Below, piece after piece: positions 1-12,110 of a stretch of 64,000 bases of DNA; position 1 is the stretch's first letter, and each line of letters begins with the position of its first letter. Source of the DNA: Notamacropus eugenii (Eukaryota; Chordata; Mammalia; Diprotodontia; Macropodidae); contig NC_092878.1 in NCBI RefSeq assembly GCF_028372415.1, positions 1,371,501 to 1,435,500 on the forward strand. Direction: 5' to 3'. The translations under genes and the position numbers were made by a program. The notes below the pieces were generated by a model. That model did not search any database, was not told where the DNA came from, and was given only the letters and a program-made list of their open reading frames with translations.

Positions 1-1345
1 TATGAACACTCCTTCTCAGACACAACGTTTCACACAAAACCCTGGAAAGGATGGTGTGATGCTTCAGAGGGAGATATCAGAAAGAAGTAATCTCTTCCAT
101 GGTGAACTAAGAGTGAGAGGACCCCAGGAATTTAGGGAAAGGTAATAGCAGTTCTGAAACTAAAGGTGGCAGCAGTTAAAGACATGGCAGACCTTGCTAA
201 TAGAAAAAAAAAGTGTGAGGTTATGGGATACAAACCAAGTTCCCACAAGAAACTTCAGATAATTCATCTCATAGCATAGCACTTAAGTGCATGAAGGTAA
301 ATGCATTATGAATAACTGCTGGCTGGAGTTTTTTTTTTCCTGCCTCCACCCTAACAATTCTATTATTTGGCATTTCCAATAACAAAAAATTGAATGGTCT
401 TTACATTCTCACTCTATATTAAGGAAAAATGAACTTGAAAATACAATAGCATAGACATTACTTCTTTGCCTCACAAATGACTAAAATATAGAAAAAAGAC
501 AAATCCCTAGTTTCATAAATCAACTCTGTAGAATATGGTACCCCTCAAAATAGCCACAAAGGCTTTTTTGTCAGATGCAGAGACATTATCCTCACTCATA
601 GACTTCAATCAATTCAACCCAAAGTCAAAAAGTCAGTGCAAGAATATTAAGCTGTTAGCAAAAATTATCTAATGTTTCCTGTAAACTCTCTAGAAAGTCT
701 ATGGCTTAGTACTTCTCATAAAGAAAGTGACATTTCCCCCTATGATCTTACCTTATATTTGGCAAAGAAAGATGGAAAACAGATTTTTCAAAGGTTTTGC
801 ATTCAGCATCGTGGCTTATAACAGTACTCTGTGTGTAAAAAAAAAATGATGACTCATATTGAGGGGTGAAATCAAATTCAACAGTTGGTAAAAAATAAAA
901 AAAGTAATATAGAAACTGCATATTTCCTTCCTTTCTTTTTTAGAAGACAGTACAGACTATTGCATATATTATCAGGTTCAACTGATGTGTTGGTTAGTTT
1001 CGATGAACTGCTTTCTTTCCCTTTGTTAAAATCATCTGTTATAAGTAATAGCTTCCTAGATAGGAATGGAGGAAAAAAATCTATTTGGAAAATAACATTA
1101 TATAAAACAATACATCTCTCTGTATTTTTGAATTGCATGCTTTGTTGGAGGTGGAGGCAGATAACTGAAATCTCCTACAGATGTTCCTCCCTCCAGGGGC
1201 TGACTAGCAGGAGCACCTATCTGAAGTCGGACCTCTATTCAAATCCTGACGTTGTTACTGACTACCTTGATGATTATGGCCTTAAAAACCCTTGCTTCCC
1301 ATTTATTATCTTACTCTGTTCTCAGTGTTGAGAATTCTTCACTCT
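1..1345. other. Intergenic, nothing recognised
   Basis: AT-rich sequence without recognisable exons, RNA genes or repeat families. A small frame on + at 885-1331 and its mirror on - have no familiar motif and look like chance. Confidence 0.5.
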
Positions 1346-1349
1346 ACTT

Positions 1350-1790
1350 CAGCTAAACCCGGGGATGGTCAAACCCTTGATCTCATTATTACCTACAAGT
1401 AATTACCCTTTATGACTTGGTACCCTGCCTACTTTTCCAGTCTTCTTATATTTCCCGACTCCATGTATTTTCACAGGCTGTTACGCCAATCTGGAATTCT
1501 CTCTCCTTGTCTCTGTCTCCTGTCTTCCACGACTTTCTTTGGGTCTCATCTAAAATTCCACCTTCTGCAACAAGCCATTCCCAGTAAGCCTTAATGCTAG
1601 GTTCTTCCCCCTGTGATTATCTCCAGTTTATCCTGTATACATCTTAATTGCACATAGTTTGCATACTGTCTCTCCCCTTAGACTATGAGTCCCTTGAGAA
1701 CAAGGCTATTTTCACCTTTCTTTACATTCCAAAGTCTTAGCACAGTTCCTAGTACATAGTAATCATTTGATAAATGTGTGTTAACTTGAC
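1350..1790 (+). mobile_element. L2 LINE 3' end
   Basis: Shows the final part of an L2-type LINE in sense: the stretch around atgagtcccttgagaacaag, then tcttagcacagttcctagta and catagtaatcatttgataaa. It lacks upstream ORF sequence and is degraded. It lies before a separate L2 ORF piece in the same direction, so the two are different copies or a rearranged one. Confidence 0.7.
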
Positions 1791-1849
1791 AAATTCTGCC
1801 TCCACCATCCATAGCTCTGAAATTCCTGTATGTGATCATAACATCCTGT

Positions 1850-2825
1850 CCTGGCTTCATTCCTTCTAAACCTATGCTTTATTCTCCCCACAACCTCCAG
1901 TTACTTCCTGCTCTCCCAAGCTGTCATCCTTGTTCTAATCTTGCTTCCCTCTCTTCAAAATTTTTGCCCTAAATGGTCAACTTTACAGTCCTCTCTCTTG
2001 GATCCCTTGACCCATTCTTTAATGCTGCTATCCCTTTCCAAACTCCAACCCTGGAATATTCCCATCATCAAACTTCTTTGCTACTTCATGGAGGCTGCAA
2101 AACTCCATTGGAGGAACCCTTTAGTCTCCTTTGTTGTTTTTCATCCATGTCAAACCCTGCCCCCCCAATAATGGGCAGTCCCCAGTGCTCTGTCCTAGGC
2201 TCTCTTTTCTCTCTAAATTCTCTTACTTGGTGGCCTCATCAGCTCCCATGGATTAAATGATCATCTCTATGCATATGATTCCTTTTTATATGAATGTGGA
2301 GCGCATATATTCAACTTTAGTTTCTCTCTGGAACTCCAATAATGTATCACTAACTGCCTTTGGGACATCTTGAATTAGATGTCTCATAAGCATCTCAAAC
2401 CCAAAACAGAATTTATCTTTCCCTAAAAAGAATTTATCTTGTCTTTCCAACTTTTGGATTACTATTGAGAGGATCACCATCCTCCTAGTCATATAGACTC
2501 ATAACCTCATTATGGTCCCCAAATCCTCACTTGCACTCACCCCACACATCCAATTCACTATGAAATCATATAGTTTCTACCTTTACAACATCTTTCATAT
2601 TTGTCACCTTCTCTCCATTCACACAACCTGGTGCTTTATTACTTACTCAGACTCTCATCTCTCTTATTACAATAGCTCTCTAACTAGTTTTACTGCCTCA
2701 AGTCTTTCCCATTCTAATTCATTGTCTACTCAACTACTAAGGTGCTTCCTTTACAGCATTGGCCTTACTATATCATATTCCTTCCTAATGAGTACCAGTG
2801 CCTCCCTATTATCTCCAGAATCAAA
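1850..2825 (+). mobile_element. L2 LINE, late ORF region
   Basis: Follows the L2 consensus in order: ggcagtccccagtgctctgt, then a cctcatcagctcccatgg segment, the catctctatgcatatgattc segment, then ctcataagcatctcaaaccc. This is the C-terminal part of the L2 reverse transcriptase ORF and downstream. It is heavily mutated with no long ORF. It stops at a purine repeat. Confidence 0.75.
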
Positions 2826-2960
2826 TGAAAGGAAGGAAGGAAAGAAGGGAGAAAAGAAGAAAGGAAAAAAGGAGAGAGGGAGGGAGACAGAGAAATAGGA
2901 AGAAAGAAAAGAAAGAAAAAAGGAAAGAAAGAAGAAAGGACAGAGAGAAGATGAAAAAGG
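2826..2960 (+). repeat. Purine-rich (GGAA/GAAA)n tract
   Basis: About 135 bases of nearly pure A/G, moving from ggaa units to gaaa units. It sits at the end of the L2 piece. It is probably a degenerating microsatellite. Confidence 0.85.
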
Positions 2961-3084
2961 CATCAATAAAGCACTAAAAATACAGAAAAGAAAACAAAAA
3001 GATGTTCAGAAGGGGAAAGAAAAGGTTAATTTTATTATCACTATGTTTAATTTAACATATACTTAAAAGACAAACTATACAACT

Positions 3085-3775
3085 GGAGCTTATGGCTTTG
3101 TATGCAATCCTTTTTTTGAGTGTGCTGAACTACAGATGTTTGTGGAAAGTTTTTAAAAAACCACAAGAATAATGTGGTATTATTCCCAAAGTCTCTAAAC
3201 TGTACTTGTCTTTTGACCCAATGAAGCTGCTACTAGTTACATGCTCCAAGAAGGTTGAATACAGAAGGAAACGTCTCACATGTGGAAAAAATGATAGTCA
3301 TGCTTTTTGTAGTGGCAAAACAATAGAAGCAAGTGTATGCTTATTGATTGGGGAATAGTGAAACAAACTGATGGGCATAAGTGTAGTGGGTCATTCTTGC
3401 ATGTAATCATTGATGAGCATGAACATTTCAGAGATATTTGGAATGACTTGTATGAACTGATGCAGAGCAAGGCCAGTAGAACCAACACAATTTACATGAT
3501 AACCACAGCAATGAAATAATACTGAAAGACTTCTCAGCTCTGATTGATGCAGTTAGCAATCATGACTTCAGAAGAATATGGTGAACCATGTCCCCTGCCT
3601 CCTGGCACTTTAGGTGTGGAATCAGGTGTTCATTTGGAGTCATGACCTCCGTATTGATTTATTTTGTTTGATAGTATGTAATTATTACAAGGAACAGCTC
3701 GATGGGGGAGGTTGGGAGGTATGAAATTGATGTAAAATAGAAAAAAGCATCAATAAAAACCTTTTAAAAGGAAAT
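3085..3775 (+). mobile_element. L1 LINE 3' end
   Basis: The middle encodes the tail of L1 ORF2; a readable piece at 3430-3490 gives IWNDLYELMQSKASRTNTIY, matching the usual TWKDLHELMQSE-type end of marsupial L1 ORF2. A 3' UTR follows, ending in caataaaaaccttttaaaag. It is 5'-truncated and diverged. Confidence 0.75.
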
Positions 3776-3779
3776 ATGT

Positions 3780-4190
3780 GGCCTTCCCTGTTCTCCCAGA
3801 TTTAGTCCAAACATACAAATGGGTTCCTCAAAAGAAGAAATAAATCTGGTTACTTTATTCCAAGTGGTAAGTTCAAAACCATTTTCTGGTCCATCTTTTT
3901 TTTAACCTATTGCTATTGACTGAATTCCGTAGTGAGGGGGACTCTCAGGAGGCATATTTGGCAGTTCCATTTATCCTACTCTTCTTTTGTGCACCAACAT
4001 CTTAAAGGCATTATAACTTGAGAATTAATCAAACACTTCATTCAAAATTCTGCAGTGGAATTGCCCCCGGAAATTTCTGCATCCTAAAAACTGTCCCATT
4101 GGCTCACAGGAATTCTTTGTTTCACTCCTCTCATCAGAAATAGAAAGTGGAGGGGAAGAAAGTGTCTTCCAATAATTCTTCTTTGGGTCC
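3780..4190. other. Nothing recognised
   Basis: About 400 bases between two L1 pieces with no motif that I can name. Confidence 0.4.
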
Positions 4191-4954
4191 AAGGTTGTTC
4201 CTGTTAATTTCTTAACATTCTTTTTTATTTATTATGTGGTTCTTTTCTTTCTATTTATATTGTAGTAATCATTGAGTATTTTGCTTTCCTGGTACTACCT
4301 ACTTCACCCATCATCAGTTAAGTCTTTCCATGCTTCTCTGTATTCATTATGTCCTTCATTTCTTATAGTACAGTAATATTCCTTCACATTCACGTATGAC
4401 AGTTTGTTTATCCAGTTCTCCAACCTATGGTCATCTACTTTGTTTCCACAAAAAGTGTTGCTATAAATATTTTGGTGTTTTATGGAACCTTTCTTTTTAT
4501 CAGTGACCTAATTGGAGTATATGTCTAGTGGTGGAATCTCTGAGAAATGACAGTTAAACATTTTATTTGCATAATTCCAAATTGCTTTCTAGAATGACCA
4601 CCATAATTTACAGCTTGTGCATTGCTCTGCTTCTCTTTCCACAACACCTCCAGATTGATTATTCCCATTTTTTGTCACTTTGACAAGTTGCTGGGTGTGC
4701 AGCAAAACCTCAGAGTCACTTTGATTTGAACTTCACTGTTTATTAATGATTTGGAGCATTCTTTCAAAAGGTTATTAGCAATTCTTTTCAGGACTATTTG
4801 TTTATGTCCTTTGACTACTTTTGTATTGGGGAATGGCTTTTGGTTTTATGTTATTTCTATAGATTGTCTACATACTTTGGATACCAAACCTTTATCAGAA
4901 ACATTTGATACAAAAATTTACACACACATCCCTCTTTTGAATTTCTTCCCTTTT

Positions 4955-6155
4955 GGATCGAAGGGCGTGGAATAGGGTATTCCAGAAGTCAAAGGAACTA
5001 GGACTAAAACCAAGAATCACCTACCCAGCAAAACTGAGTATAATACTTCAGGGGAAAAATTGGTCTTTCAATGAAATAGAGGACTTTCAAGCATTCTTGA
5101 TGAAAAGACCAGAGCTGAGAAGAAAATTTGACTTTCAAACACAGGAATGAAGAGAAGCATGAAAAGGTAAACAGCAAAGAGAAGTCTTAAGGGACTTGCT
5201 GAAGTTGAACTATTTACATTCCTACATGGAAAGACAATATTTGTAACTCTTGAAACTATTCATTATCTGGGTACTAGGTGGGATTACACACACACACATG
5301 CACACACACACGCACACACACATAGAGACAGAGTGCACAGAGTGAATTGAAGAGGATGGGATCATATCTTAAAAAAATGAAATCAAGCAGTGAGAGAGAA
5401 ATATATTGGGAGGAGAAAGGGAGAAATGGAATGGGGCAAACTATCTCTCATAAAAGAGGCAAGCAAAAGACTTATTAGTAGAGGGAAAAAGAGGGGAGGT
5501 GAGAGAAAAACATGAAGTTTACTCTCATCACATTCCACTAAAGGAAGGAATAAAATGCACACTCATTTTGGTATGAAAACCTATCTTACAATACAGGAAA
5601 GTGGGGGATAAGGGGATAAGCAGGGTAGGGGGGATGTTGGAAGGGAGGGCATGGGGAGGAGGGAGCAATATGAGGTCAACACTCATGGGGAGGGACAGGA
5701 TCAAAAGAGAGAATAGAAGTAATGGGGGGCAGGATAGGATGGAGGGAAATATAATCAGTTCTTACACAAAACTACTGTTATGGAAGTCATTTGCAAAACT
5801 ACACAGATTTGGCCTATATTGAATTGCTTGACTTCCAAAGGGAAGGGGTAGGGAGGGAGGAAGAGAAGTTGGAACTCAAAGTTTTAGGAACAACTGTCGA
5901 GTACTGTTCTTGCCACTAGGAAATAAGAAATACAGGTAAAGGGGTATAGAAAGTTATTTGGCCTAATAGGACAAAAGAGAAGATGGAGACAAGGGCAGAG
6001 AGGGATGATAGAAGAGAGAGCAGATTGGTGATAGAGGCAATTAGAATGCTCGGTGTTTTAGGGTGGGGGGAGGGGAGAGGGGACAAAAGGGGAGAAAATT
6101 TGGAACCCCAAATTTTATGAAAATGAAGTTAAAAGTTAAATAAATAAATTTAAAA
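4955..6155 (+). mobile_element. 5'-truncated HAL1 (ORF1-only LINE) with target-site duplication
   Basis: Flanked by the same 15 bases, aatttcttccctttt, at 4940-4954 and 6156-6170, which interrupt the L1 sequence precisely. It begins with the end of L1-type ORF1: PRITYPAKLSIILQGKNWSF at about 5010-5070 corresponds to the ISYPAKLSFISEG part of the human ORF1p C-terminal domain. The ORF ends at a TGA near 5148. A purine-rich 1 kb 3' UTR follows, and then an A-rich end (aaataaataaatttaaaa). The same ORF1-to-UTR arrangement is seen in the larger copy at 23631-27415. Confidence 0.8.
5284..5326 (+). repeat. (CA)n microsatellite within the HAL1 3' UTR
   Basis: About 40 bases of CA units with interruptions by tg and cg, in the HAL1 copy. 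Confidence 0.9.
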
Positions 6156-6245
6156 AATTTCTTCCCTTTTTATTCTTGATGCACCAATTTTGTTTGTGCA
6201 AAAACTTTTCATTTCAATATACTTTAAATTATCTATTATTTTTGT

Positions 6246-7136
6246 AGTTGCTTCTCTCTGTGATGAGTGAAATCAGAAATAACTGAGGAAACAAAGGTTT
6301 GAGCTTCTGAGTATATCCATTTATTGAGCAATGCATGCCAATTGTATAACAAATTGGGACCAGGCCTCTTCAGCATGGCATTGGAACCTGAATACAAGGG
6401 AAGATAGATTTTTATGCTTTAAAAGAAAACAATTAACAGGACATAAATCAGGGTATAAGATGAAGTAATTTGATTTATAATTAGAGGAAAAATTAGGGAC
6501 TTTCCATATCGGGATAGAGCAGTATGTGGCTAGTTTTCTTGATAAGACATATGGATGTGATATCTCATTGTGAGAAAACTCCTTGCGTCAATCTTGAGAT
6601 CTGATTGCATTTCCAGTTAGCATAACCTAGGTCCTTAGGTAAGGGTCTCTTCGTGACTGATAATGAGATTCAGGGGATAGAACACTGGATGGGGAGTCAG
6701 GAATACCTGAGTTCAAATCATCTAGCCTCAGACACTTACTAGTTATGTGATTCTGGGCAAGTCACTTAACTTCTGTTAGCCTTAATCCACCAGGAAGGGA
6801 AAGGGCAGACCAATCCAGTAATATTGGCCAAGAAAACCCCATGGACAGTATTGGTGTGCGATGGTCTACAGGGTCATAAAGAGTCAGACACAAATCGGTG
6901 ACTCAGCAATGAGAAGCGGCAGGCAGAGGTGCTCCAATTCCCAGCCACACAGAACTAGGTTCAAACCCTGCAATAAAATTTTCTCCCAATCCCCACAATT
7001 GAATACATTTTTTTCACAAGACAGAAATTGGACTAGACCCATAATTGAATAGAAAGGGAACTGAGCTAGATCCAGAATTGAATTACAAGATGGAGTCATT
7101 GCGGTTCAATCAATTCCCCCATCTTCCTTGGTTGAT
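6246..7136. mobile_element. Unclassified insertion in L1, possibly an LTR-type fossil
   Basis: The flanks belong to one antisense L1, so about 0.9 kb was inserted here. It has no coding sequence that I recognise. Some features (a segment like aagatggagtcattgcgg, and a tttattgagcaatgcat segment) remind me of marsupial solo-LTR sequence, but no paired terminal motif is clear. It is old and broken. A SINE lies within it. Confidence 0.3.
6669..6897 (+). mobile_element. tRNA-derived marsupial core-SINE
   Basis: Contains ggagtcaggaatacctgagt, gttcaaatcat, the tctgggcaagtcacttaact box and a ggccaagaaaaccccatgg tail. Possible diverged target duplications are gtgactgataatgaga (6653-6668) and gtgactcagcaatgaga (6898-6914). 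Confidence 0.85.
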
Positions 7137-8279
7137 TAAGAATTAATTTTCTGTTTATAACCATGAGAAGAATGCAATCTGTTTCTCTTAATTTTTAAAG
7201 GATATGGTCTTTAATATTCAGGTGTCACATTCTTTTAAAATTCATTGTGGAATAAGGTGTACAGTATAGGTCTGAGCATCATTTCTGCCTGATTGTTATC
7301 TAGTTTTCCCAAAAGTTTTTATTACATAGGCAGTTCTTCCCTAAGTAACTTAGCAGGTTTATCAAATGCTGGGTTATCGGATTCCATCGTTTATGATTCT
7401 CCCTTTGTCTGTTGTATTGACCTGCTTTTCTCTTCCAGTATCTATTTCCAGTACCAGTCGGTTTGGATGATTGCTGCTTTAGAATGTATTCTGAGGTCTG
7501 GAATTGCTCTTTCCTCTTCATTCCTACCCTTTCCCCAATTATTTCTCTTGATAATCTAGATAGATTTTGTTCCTCCAAATGAATTTTGTTCTTATTTTGT
7601 TGAGTTTTCAAAGTATCTCTTCATAGTTAAATTGGTGTAGCATTAAATCTATATATTAAATCTGTAAATTTTAAAAAATATTAGCGTAACCCAGTTATGA
7701 TCACCGAACATCCTTGTAGCTATTTAATTGTTCTTTCTTCAAGGAATATTTTGTAATTAAATCTATACAAGTACTGAGAGTACCTTGCTAGACTGACTTC
7801 CCCAAATTTTATGCACTTTTGATAGGATTTCTCTTTCTGATGCTGCCTCTTGGATTCTATTGCTATTATATAAAAATGTTGATTTTGTGGATTTAATTTA
7901 TGGTCTGCAACTTGACTGAAGTGATTAACACTATTAAGCAGTTTCTTTGCAGATTCACAGAGATTTTCTAAATAAGCCATCATGTCAATAACAAATAGAG
8001 ATAGCTGTGTCTCCTCGTTGCCTTCTTTTATAAAATTTATCTGGGTTTATTGCTATTACTAGCATTTCTTAAAAAATATAAAAATAATAATGGGAAGAGG
8101 AAGCTTCATGGATATGCCCATTGCATACGATGCCTTCTTTTGGTTTTAAAATAATTTTTTATAATATTTTAAAAATTTCTCTATGCTTCTACTCGGTAGG
8201 TTTTTTAAAAGTATAAATGAGTTCTTTACTTTGTCAAAGTCTTTCTCATATTTTTCTATCCATTATCCAGATGGCCTGG

Positions 8280-8858
8280 GAGAACTACGGTGGGTGTGGA
8301 CAGCAGGACTTTGCTGAAATTAGAGGGTGGTGATAGCACTTTTACTTGCTCATCAGGAAGAAACAACTGAGCTTAGCATCTAGTTTAGAAGAATAATTAG
8401 TTCCAATAGGAAGCTACCAGATGGCTTCCTCCCCAAACCAATTCCACCTCTTTCTTCCCTTTAGACGTGGCCCCACCCCATCTTTCCCAGCAGTGGTCTT
8501 GATATCTGGGATCTTTCTCTTCTTCTCTCACAAGGTGTGTCCTGAAGTCTACACCTTACCCAATTTAATTTATATTGCAAAGCTGATTAAAGGGTATCTT
8601 TTGTCCTGCCATCTCCAGGTGCATTTTGTGGGGCTTGACTTAGAGGCCAGAATTCTTAGTTATAGTTTTGTACAGTAATCCATACCTGGACAATAGTATC
8701 AGACTCTGAGCAGCTACTCAAAGCCTAACTGTGGTGAATCTTATTCCCCTGGGGCTGTCTCAGTGCTCATGGGGTGCATCTCCTGGGAGAATCCCTATTA
8801 TATATTCAAAGTACTCTGAATCCTAAGTCCTAAAACTGTAGTTAACTAACCTCTACCA
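8280..8858. other. Nothing recognised
   Basis: Mixed-composition intergenic DNA after the L1 copy. No exon or repeat family identified; an unrecognised old repeat is possible. Confidence 0.4.
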
Positions 8859-8860
8859 GG

Positions 8861-9112
8861 GCAGGTAGGTGGTACAGTGATTAGAGTGCCAGGCTTGGAG
8901 TCAGGAAGACTCATCTTCCTGAGTTCAAATCAGGCCTCAGACACTTAATAGTTCTGTGACCCTGGGCACATCACTTAACTCTATTTGCCTCACTTTTCTC
9001 ATCTTGTCAAATGAGCTGGTGGAGGAAACAGTAAACCACCCACCTGGTGCCAAGAAAACTCCAAATGGGGTTAAGAAGAGTTGCATATGACTGAAACAAG
9101 TGAGCAACAACT
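8861..9112 (+). mobile_element. tRNA-derived marsupial core-SINE, near full length
   Basis: Starts gcaggtaggtggtacagtga (head), then ttggagtcaggaagactcat, gagttcaaatca, a tgggcacatcacttaactc box and the caagaaaactccaaatgggg core, ending gactgaaacaagtgagcaac. All parts are in order on +. Confidence 0.9.
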
Positions 9113-9521
9113 CCCACCAAGCCATTTGCCTTTAGCAATCAGTCAGAGGACACAATGAGCTCAAAGCAAAGGCATTTGCTGAAATGGGAAAGCGTGAACA
9201 GTAGCCAAGTAAATGTTCCTTCCATTAAACTTGCCCGCAAATATACAGAACATTAGCAAGAGGAGGAAGCATTCACGCAGAAAACATTAGTAGGGAGGCA
9301 CACCCATAGGGAAGCCTTGTGACCAAGGCAACTAGCTCACACCTCTGAAAGAAACTACAGGGCTTTGGTGGCCTAATGTCCTTTCTCTTTCGTGGCATCC
9401 TTATCGTGCTCCCTCTGGGCACAGGGCCTCTGCTGGCCAGGTCACTTTACTGAGTTCCCTCTGCTGGTTCATCTCTGCAGCACAATTCAACACAATAAAT
9501 GGGCTTTCTGGGCCTGTTCTG
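9113..9521. other. Nothing recognised
   Basis: About 400 bases between two SINEs with no clear family. Confidence 0.4.
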
Positions 9522-9532
9522 TGCTGGAGGTA

Positions 9533-9848
9533 GTGTGTGTGTTTGTCCTTCATTGCCAAAGAAGACCATGCCATCGTAGAAATAATGACATGACTTGCAC
9601 TTGACTTTGTTTGGAGTGAGGGAGGGCTGTGCAGGTCACCAGCCTCACTTCTGCTCCAGAGCTATCTGAATCCAGTGACCTGATATTCCTCAGGATGACT
9701 GGAGATGACCCAGGATGAAGCAATTGAGGCTAAGTGATCTGCCCAAGGTCACACAGCTAGTGAGTGTAAAGTGTCTGAGGTAAGATTTGAACTCAGGTCC
9801 TCCTGACTCCTGCACTAGTGCTCTATCCACCTCACCACCTAGCTGCCT
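9533..9848 (-). mobile_element. Full-length composite SINE with target-site duplication
   Basis: Flanked by tgctggaggta at 9522-9532 and 9849-9859. Read on -, it has a tRNA-type head (ggcagctaggtggtgaggtg), the gtcacacagctagtgagt region, then a second body containing the motif for gtcatcctgaggaatatcag, and a tail with gaaggacaaacacac. It links the tRNA head with the body found alone at 14745-14930 and 28885-29112. Confidence 0.9.
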
Positions 9849-9859
9849 TGCTGGAGGTA

Positions 9860-10438
9860 ATATCTCTTAATGAGCGAGTTTTGCTCCTCTGCAAGTCTCC
9901 ATTGCCAGTGAGGAAGGGGCAATGAAAACGACATCCTCTCTAACTGTACTTTGGAAGAAGAATGACAGAGCTGGTGAAAAGTAATTTTCTTTCAAGAACT
10001 ATGTCCTTACTCTTAAGAAGATTGTAATTGACAATCTTCTTAGTTGCTAAAGATGACTGTCACAAACGTCAGAACTATGTTATACTGACCAGCTCCAGAG
10101 ATGGCAAAAAAGGTCACCAAGGGCCTGACTGATCCTTCCAGCTGCAGCCACTTCAAAATTCCTTCATGTTGATTGAAGCATTTCCTTATACATCATCAAT
10201 TTCTTTACACTGCCTTTATACATTGTGAATGGGTCATTCTGAGGTACCTAACCCCTGCAATCTTCTGACCTATTCATGGTCTTACATCTTTCACAAAGTC
10301 TTAATGCTATTACCCCCAGCCTCAAGAGACAAAACTTTAACATTTCATTCTCTCTGACAGTGATTCTTATATAATTCAATTCCATTAAGTGGCTTGGAGG
10401 GATTCAGTTGGTCAAGGTTTCTTGATTAACGCCCAACT
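9860..10438. other. Nothing recognised
   Basis: No clear repeat or exon. Contains a short inverted pair (gaagattgtaattgacaatc, about 10017-10036) of unknown meaning. Confidence 0.4.
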
Positions 10439-10439
10439 A

Positions 10440-10540
10440 AAAAATAATAACAATAATTAATATTTATCTGGTACTCTAAGATTTGCATACCACTTTACAT
10501 ATATTATCTCATTTGCAATATTACACTTCACTACATCTTA
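10440..10540 (-). repeat. MIR-type SINE fragment
   Basis: aatatttatctggtactcta, then ataccactttacatatatta and tctcatttgcaat agree with the 3' part of antisense MIR. Short and diverged. Confidence 0.5.
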
Positions 10541-11904
10541 TTAACACTTTATATATTAAACACTATATTTCACTGCATCTTATTAACTATACCAATAGGT
10601 CCATTCAAACCAATGGCATCCAAGGTCCAAGGTCCAAGTTCCTGTTTGGAGGTGATGATCAACAAATCAGATTTCTGCAATTTCTTTCAAGTTTATTTTA
10701 AATATGCAAATAATATTAGGTGGTATACAGAGACAATTATATTCCTTCTCACCTCTTCAAAAAAAAAAAAATATTCAGCACTATGTCTGGGAAGTCACCA
10801 AGTCTCTCTCTCAACCATCCCCACTGAAAAACATTCTATTACGCAGGGAAAATCCTCAGTGTGAAATTTTTGTAATATTCTCTTTAGCCAACACCCAGGC
10901 TCTTCCCAGAATTCTCACTTGTACTGGTAAGCATCCTGTTAATTGGAGTAATGCAAACAATGATTCAACAAAATGTTGCTATAAATCTTTCCCTTTACAG
11001 CTATTTCCAGATCACCTAGAAAGTTCCATAGCTTTGTGTGACCTATCACTCTGCTCGTCTAAAACAGTTTTAAATTTTCTCCTTTTCTACATGACTTATT
11101 TGTAAGCAAGAACACAAATTTTTCAAGTGTAGACCTCCTCCCTGGAGGACTTCAGCGAAATCTCTGCATGTCGAGCTTGGCTTGTACTATTTAGAGCAGA
11201 AAATGTGGTTCAATCACGTTCCACTGCTTTGCCTTTGACATATCTCAGCGTGCGCCACAGGCAACACTCAGGTTCCCTACGTGTGCTGCATGAAGCTGAT
11301 GCGTTATGACGACAATGGTCGTAACCATTTGATTTACACCAGCTTGGCTAACATTGGCTCTATTCTGTATTTCCCACAGAACAGAAAGAGTTGAACTTCA
11401 TGGTGAGATCTCCCTCCTTTGGTGAAAAGGAAGCTGGGATCTGTTACAGCTTTCATGTTAGACTTTCTGTAAAGCGGAGAACAGCTTTCTGAAATGCGGA
11501 CCTCCCGTGGGGATTTATTTCTGTGAGATCCTTTTGTGCTAAATTTGGCTAATTCACTTTGGAACAAAGGTTACTCAGGGCACATGTCCTACTGCTTATC
11601 ATAGACTGAGAACGTAGCCCACGCTACCTCTGGCCATTTGCATAAAACAAATTAAGAAACTCTTTCTCTCATGTGGATAGTTGTTTTTTTAAGATATGGA
11701 ACTGAGTAGTGGCTTCTATGAAAGTTCTTTATGTTTTCACTTGTCTTTTCAATTAGAAATGAAATAGAAAGCACTCTACTCACATGCATTTCTACTTCAT
11801 AGCATTGATGTTCTGTGATGTTTACTTCTCAGGCTGTCATTTGTACTGTCCTGAACTGATGGCTGAGTGGGTGGACTTGCTGGAAGCAGAAAGTAGGTTG
11901 AGGA
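10541..11904. other. No repeat family recognised; contains one arm of a direct repeat
   Basis: Lower-copy-looking DNA. A 49 bp stretch at 11191-11239 recurs at 12534-12582. Chance small ORFs (for example 10704-11105 on +) have no known motif. Confidence 0.4.
11191..11239 (+). repeat. Direct repeat, copy 1
   Basis: Begins ttagagcagaaaatgtggtt and ends tgctttgcctttgac. By eye about 41 of 49 positions agree with the copy at 12534-12582 on the same strand. The family is not known to me. Confidence 0.7.
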
Positions 11905-12110
11905 GAAGCAGAGTGATACAGCAGAAAAGCTCCAGCTCCCAGAAATCATCTGTTCAAATCTCTCCTTTGACTTTTAATGCCAGTGTGACCTTGGGCAAGT
12001 CATTTGATCTCTCTATGCCTTGGTTTCCTCATTTGTAAAATGAGAAGTTTAGACTGAATGGGTTCTGAGGCCCCTTCTTGCTTTGGATTGGTGATTTGTG
12101 GAAGATACGC
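11905..12110 (+). repeat. MIR-type SINE
   Basis: gtgtgaccttgggcaagtca, then ctctatgccttggtttcctc and atttgtaaaatgagaag: the MIR B-box-downstream and core region in order. Confidence 0.85.

Larger units (their letters stand above)
4195..8275 (-). mobile_element. Long antisense L1, split by two insertions
   Basis: Three blocks (4195-4954, 6171-6245 and 7137-8275) follow the order of an antisense L1 from its 3' end through the ORF2 tail into the reverse-transcriptase region. Landmarks are the acagtaatattccttcacat and tcagaaacatttgatac stretches, and later aaatggtttt-like and ggtatggcac-like parts. The gaps are filled by a HAL1 copy with target-site duplications and by an unclassified element. 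The L1 is old and carries no long ORF. Confidence 0.75.

Noticed and set aside
885-1331. A 148-codon open frame near the left edge
   Set aside because: No known motif, no splice or codon evidence, and a similar-length frame on the opposite strand; consistent with chance.
6720-6790. tRNA gene candidates at the B-box-like words in SINEs
   Set aside because: They lie in SINE heads followed by core-SINE bodies; no cloverleaf with an intact acceptor stem was seen.
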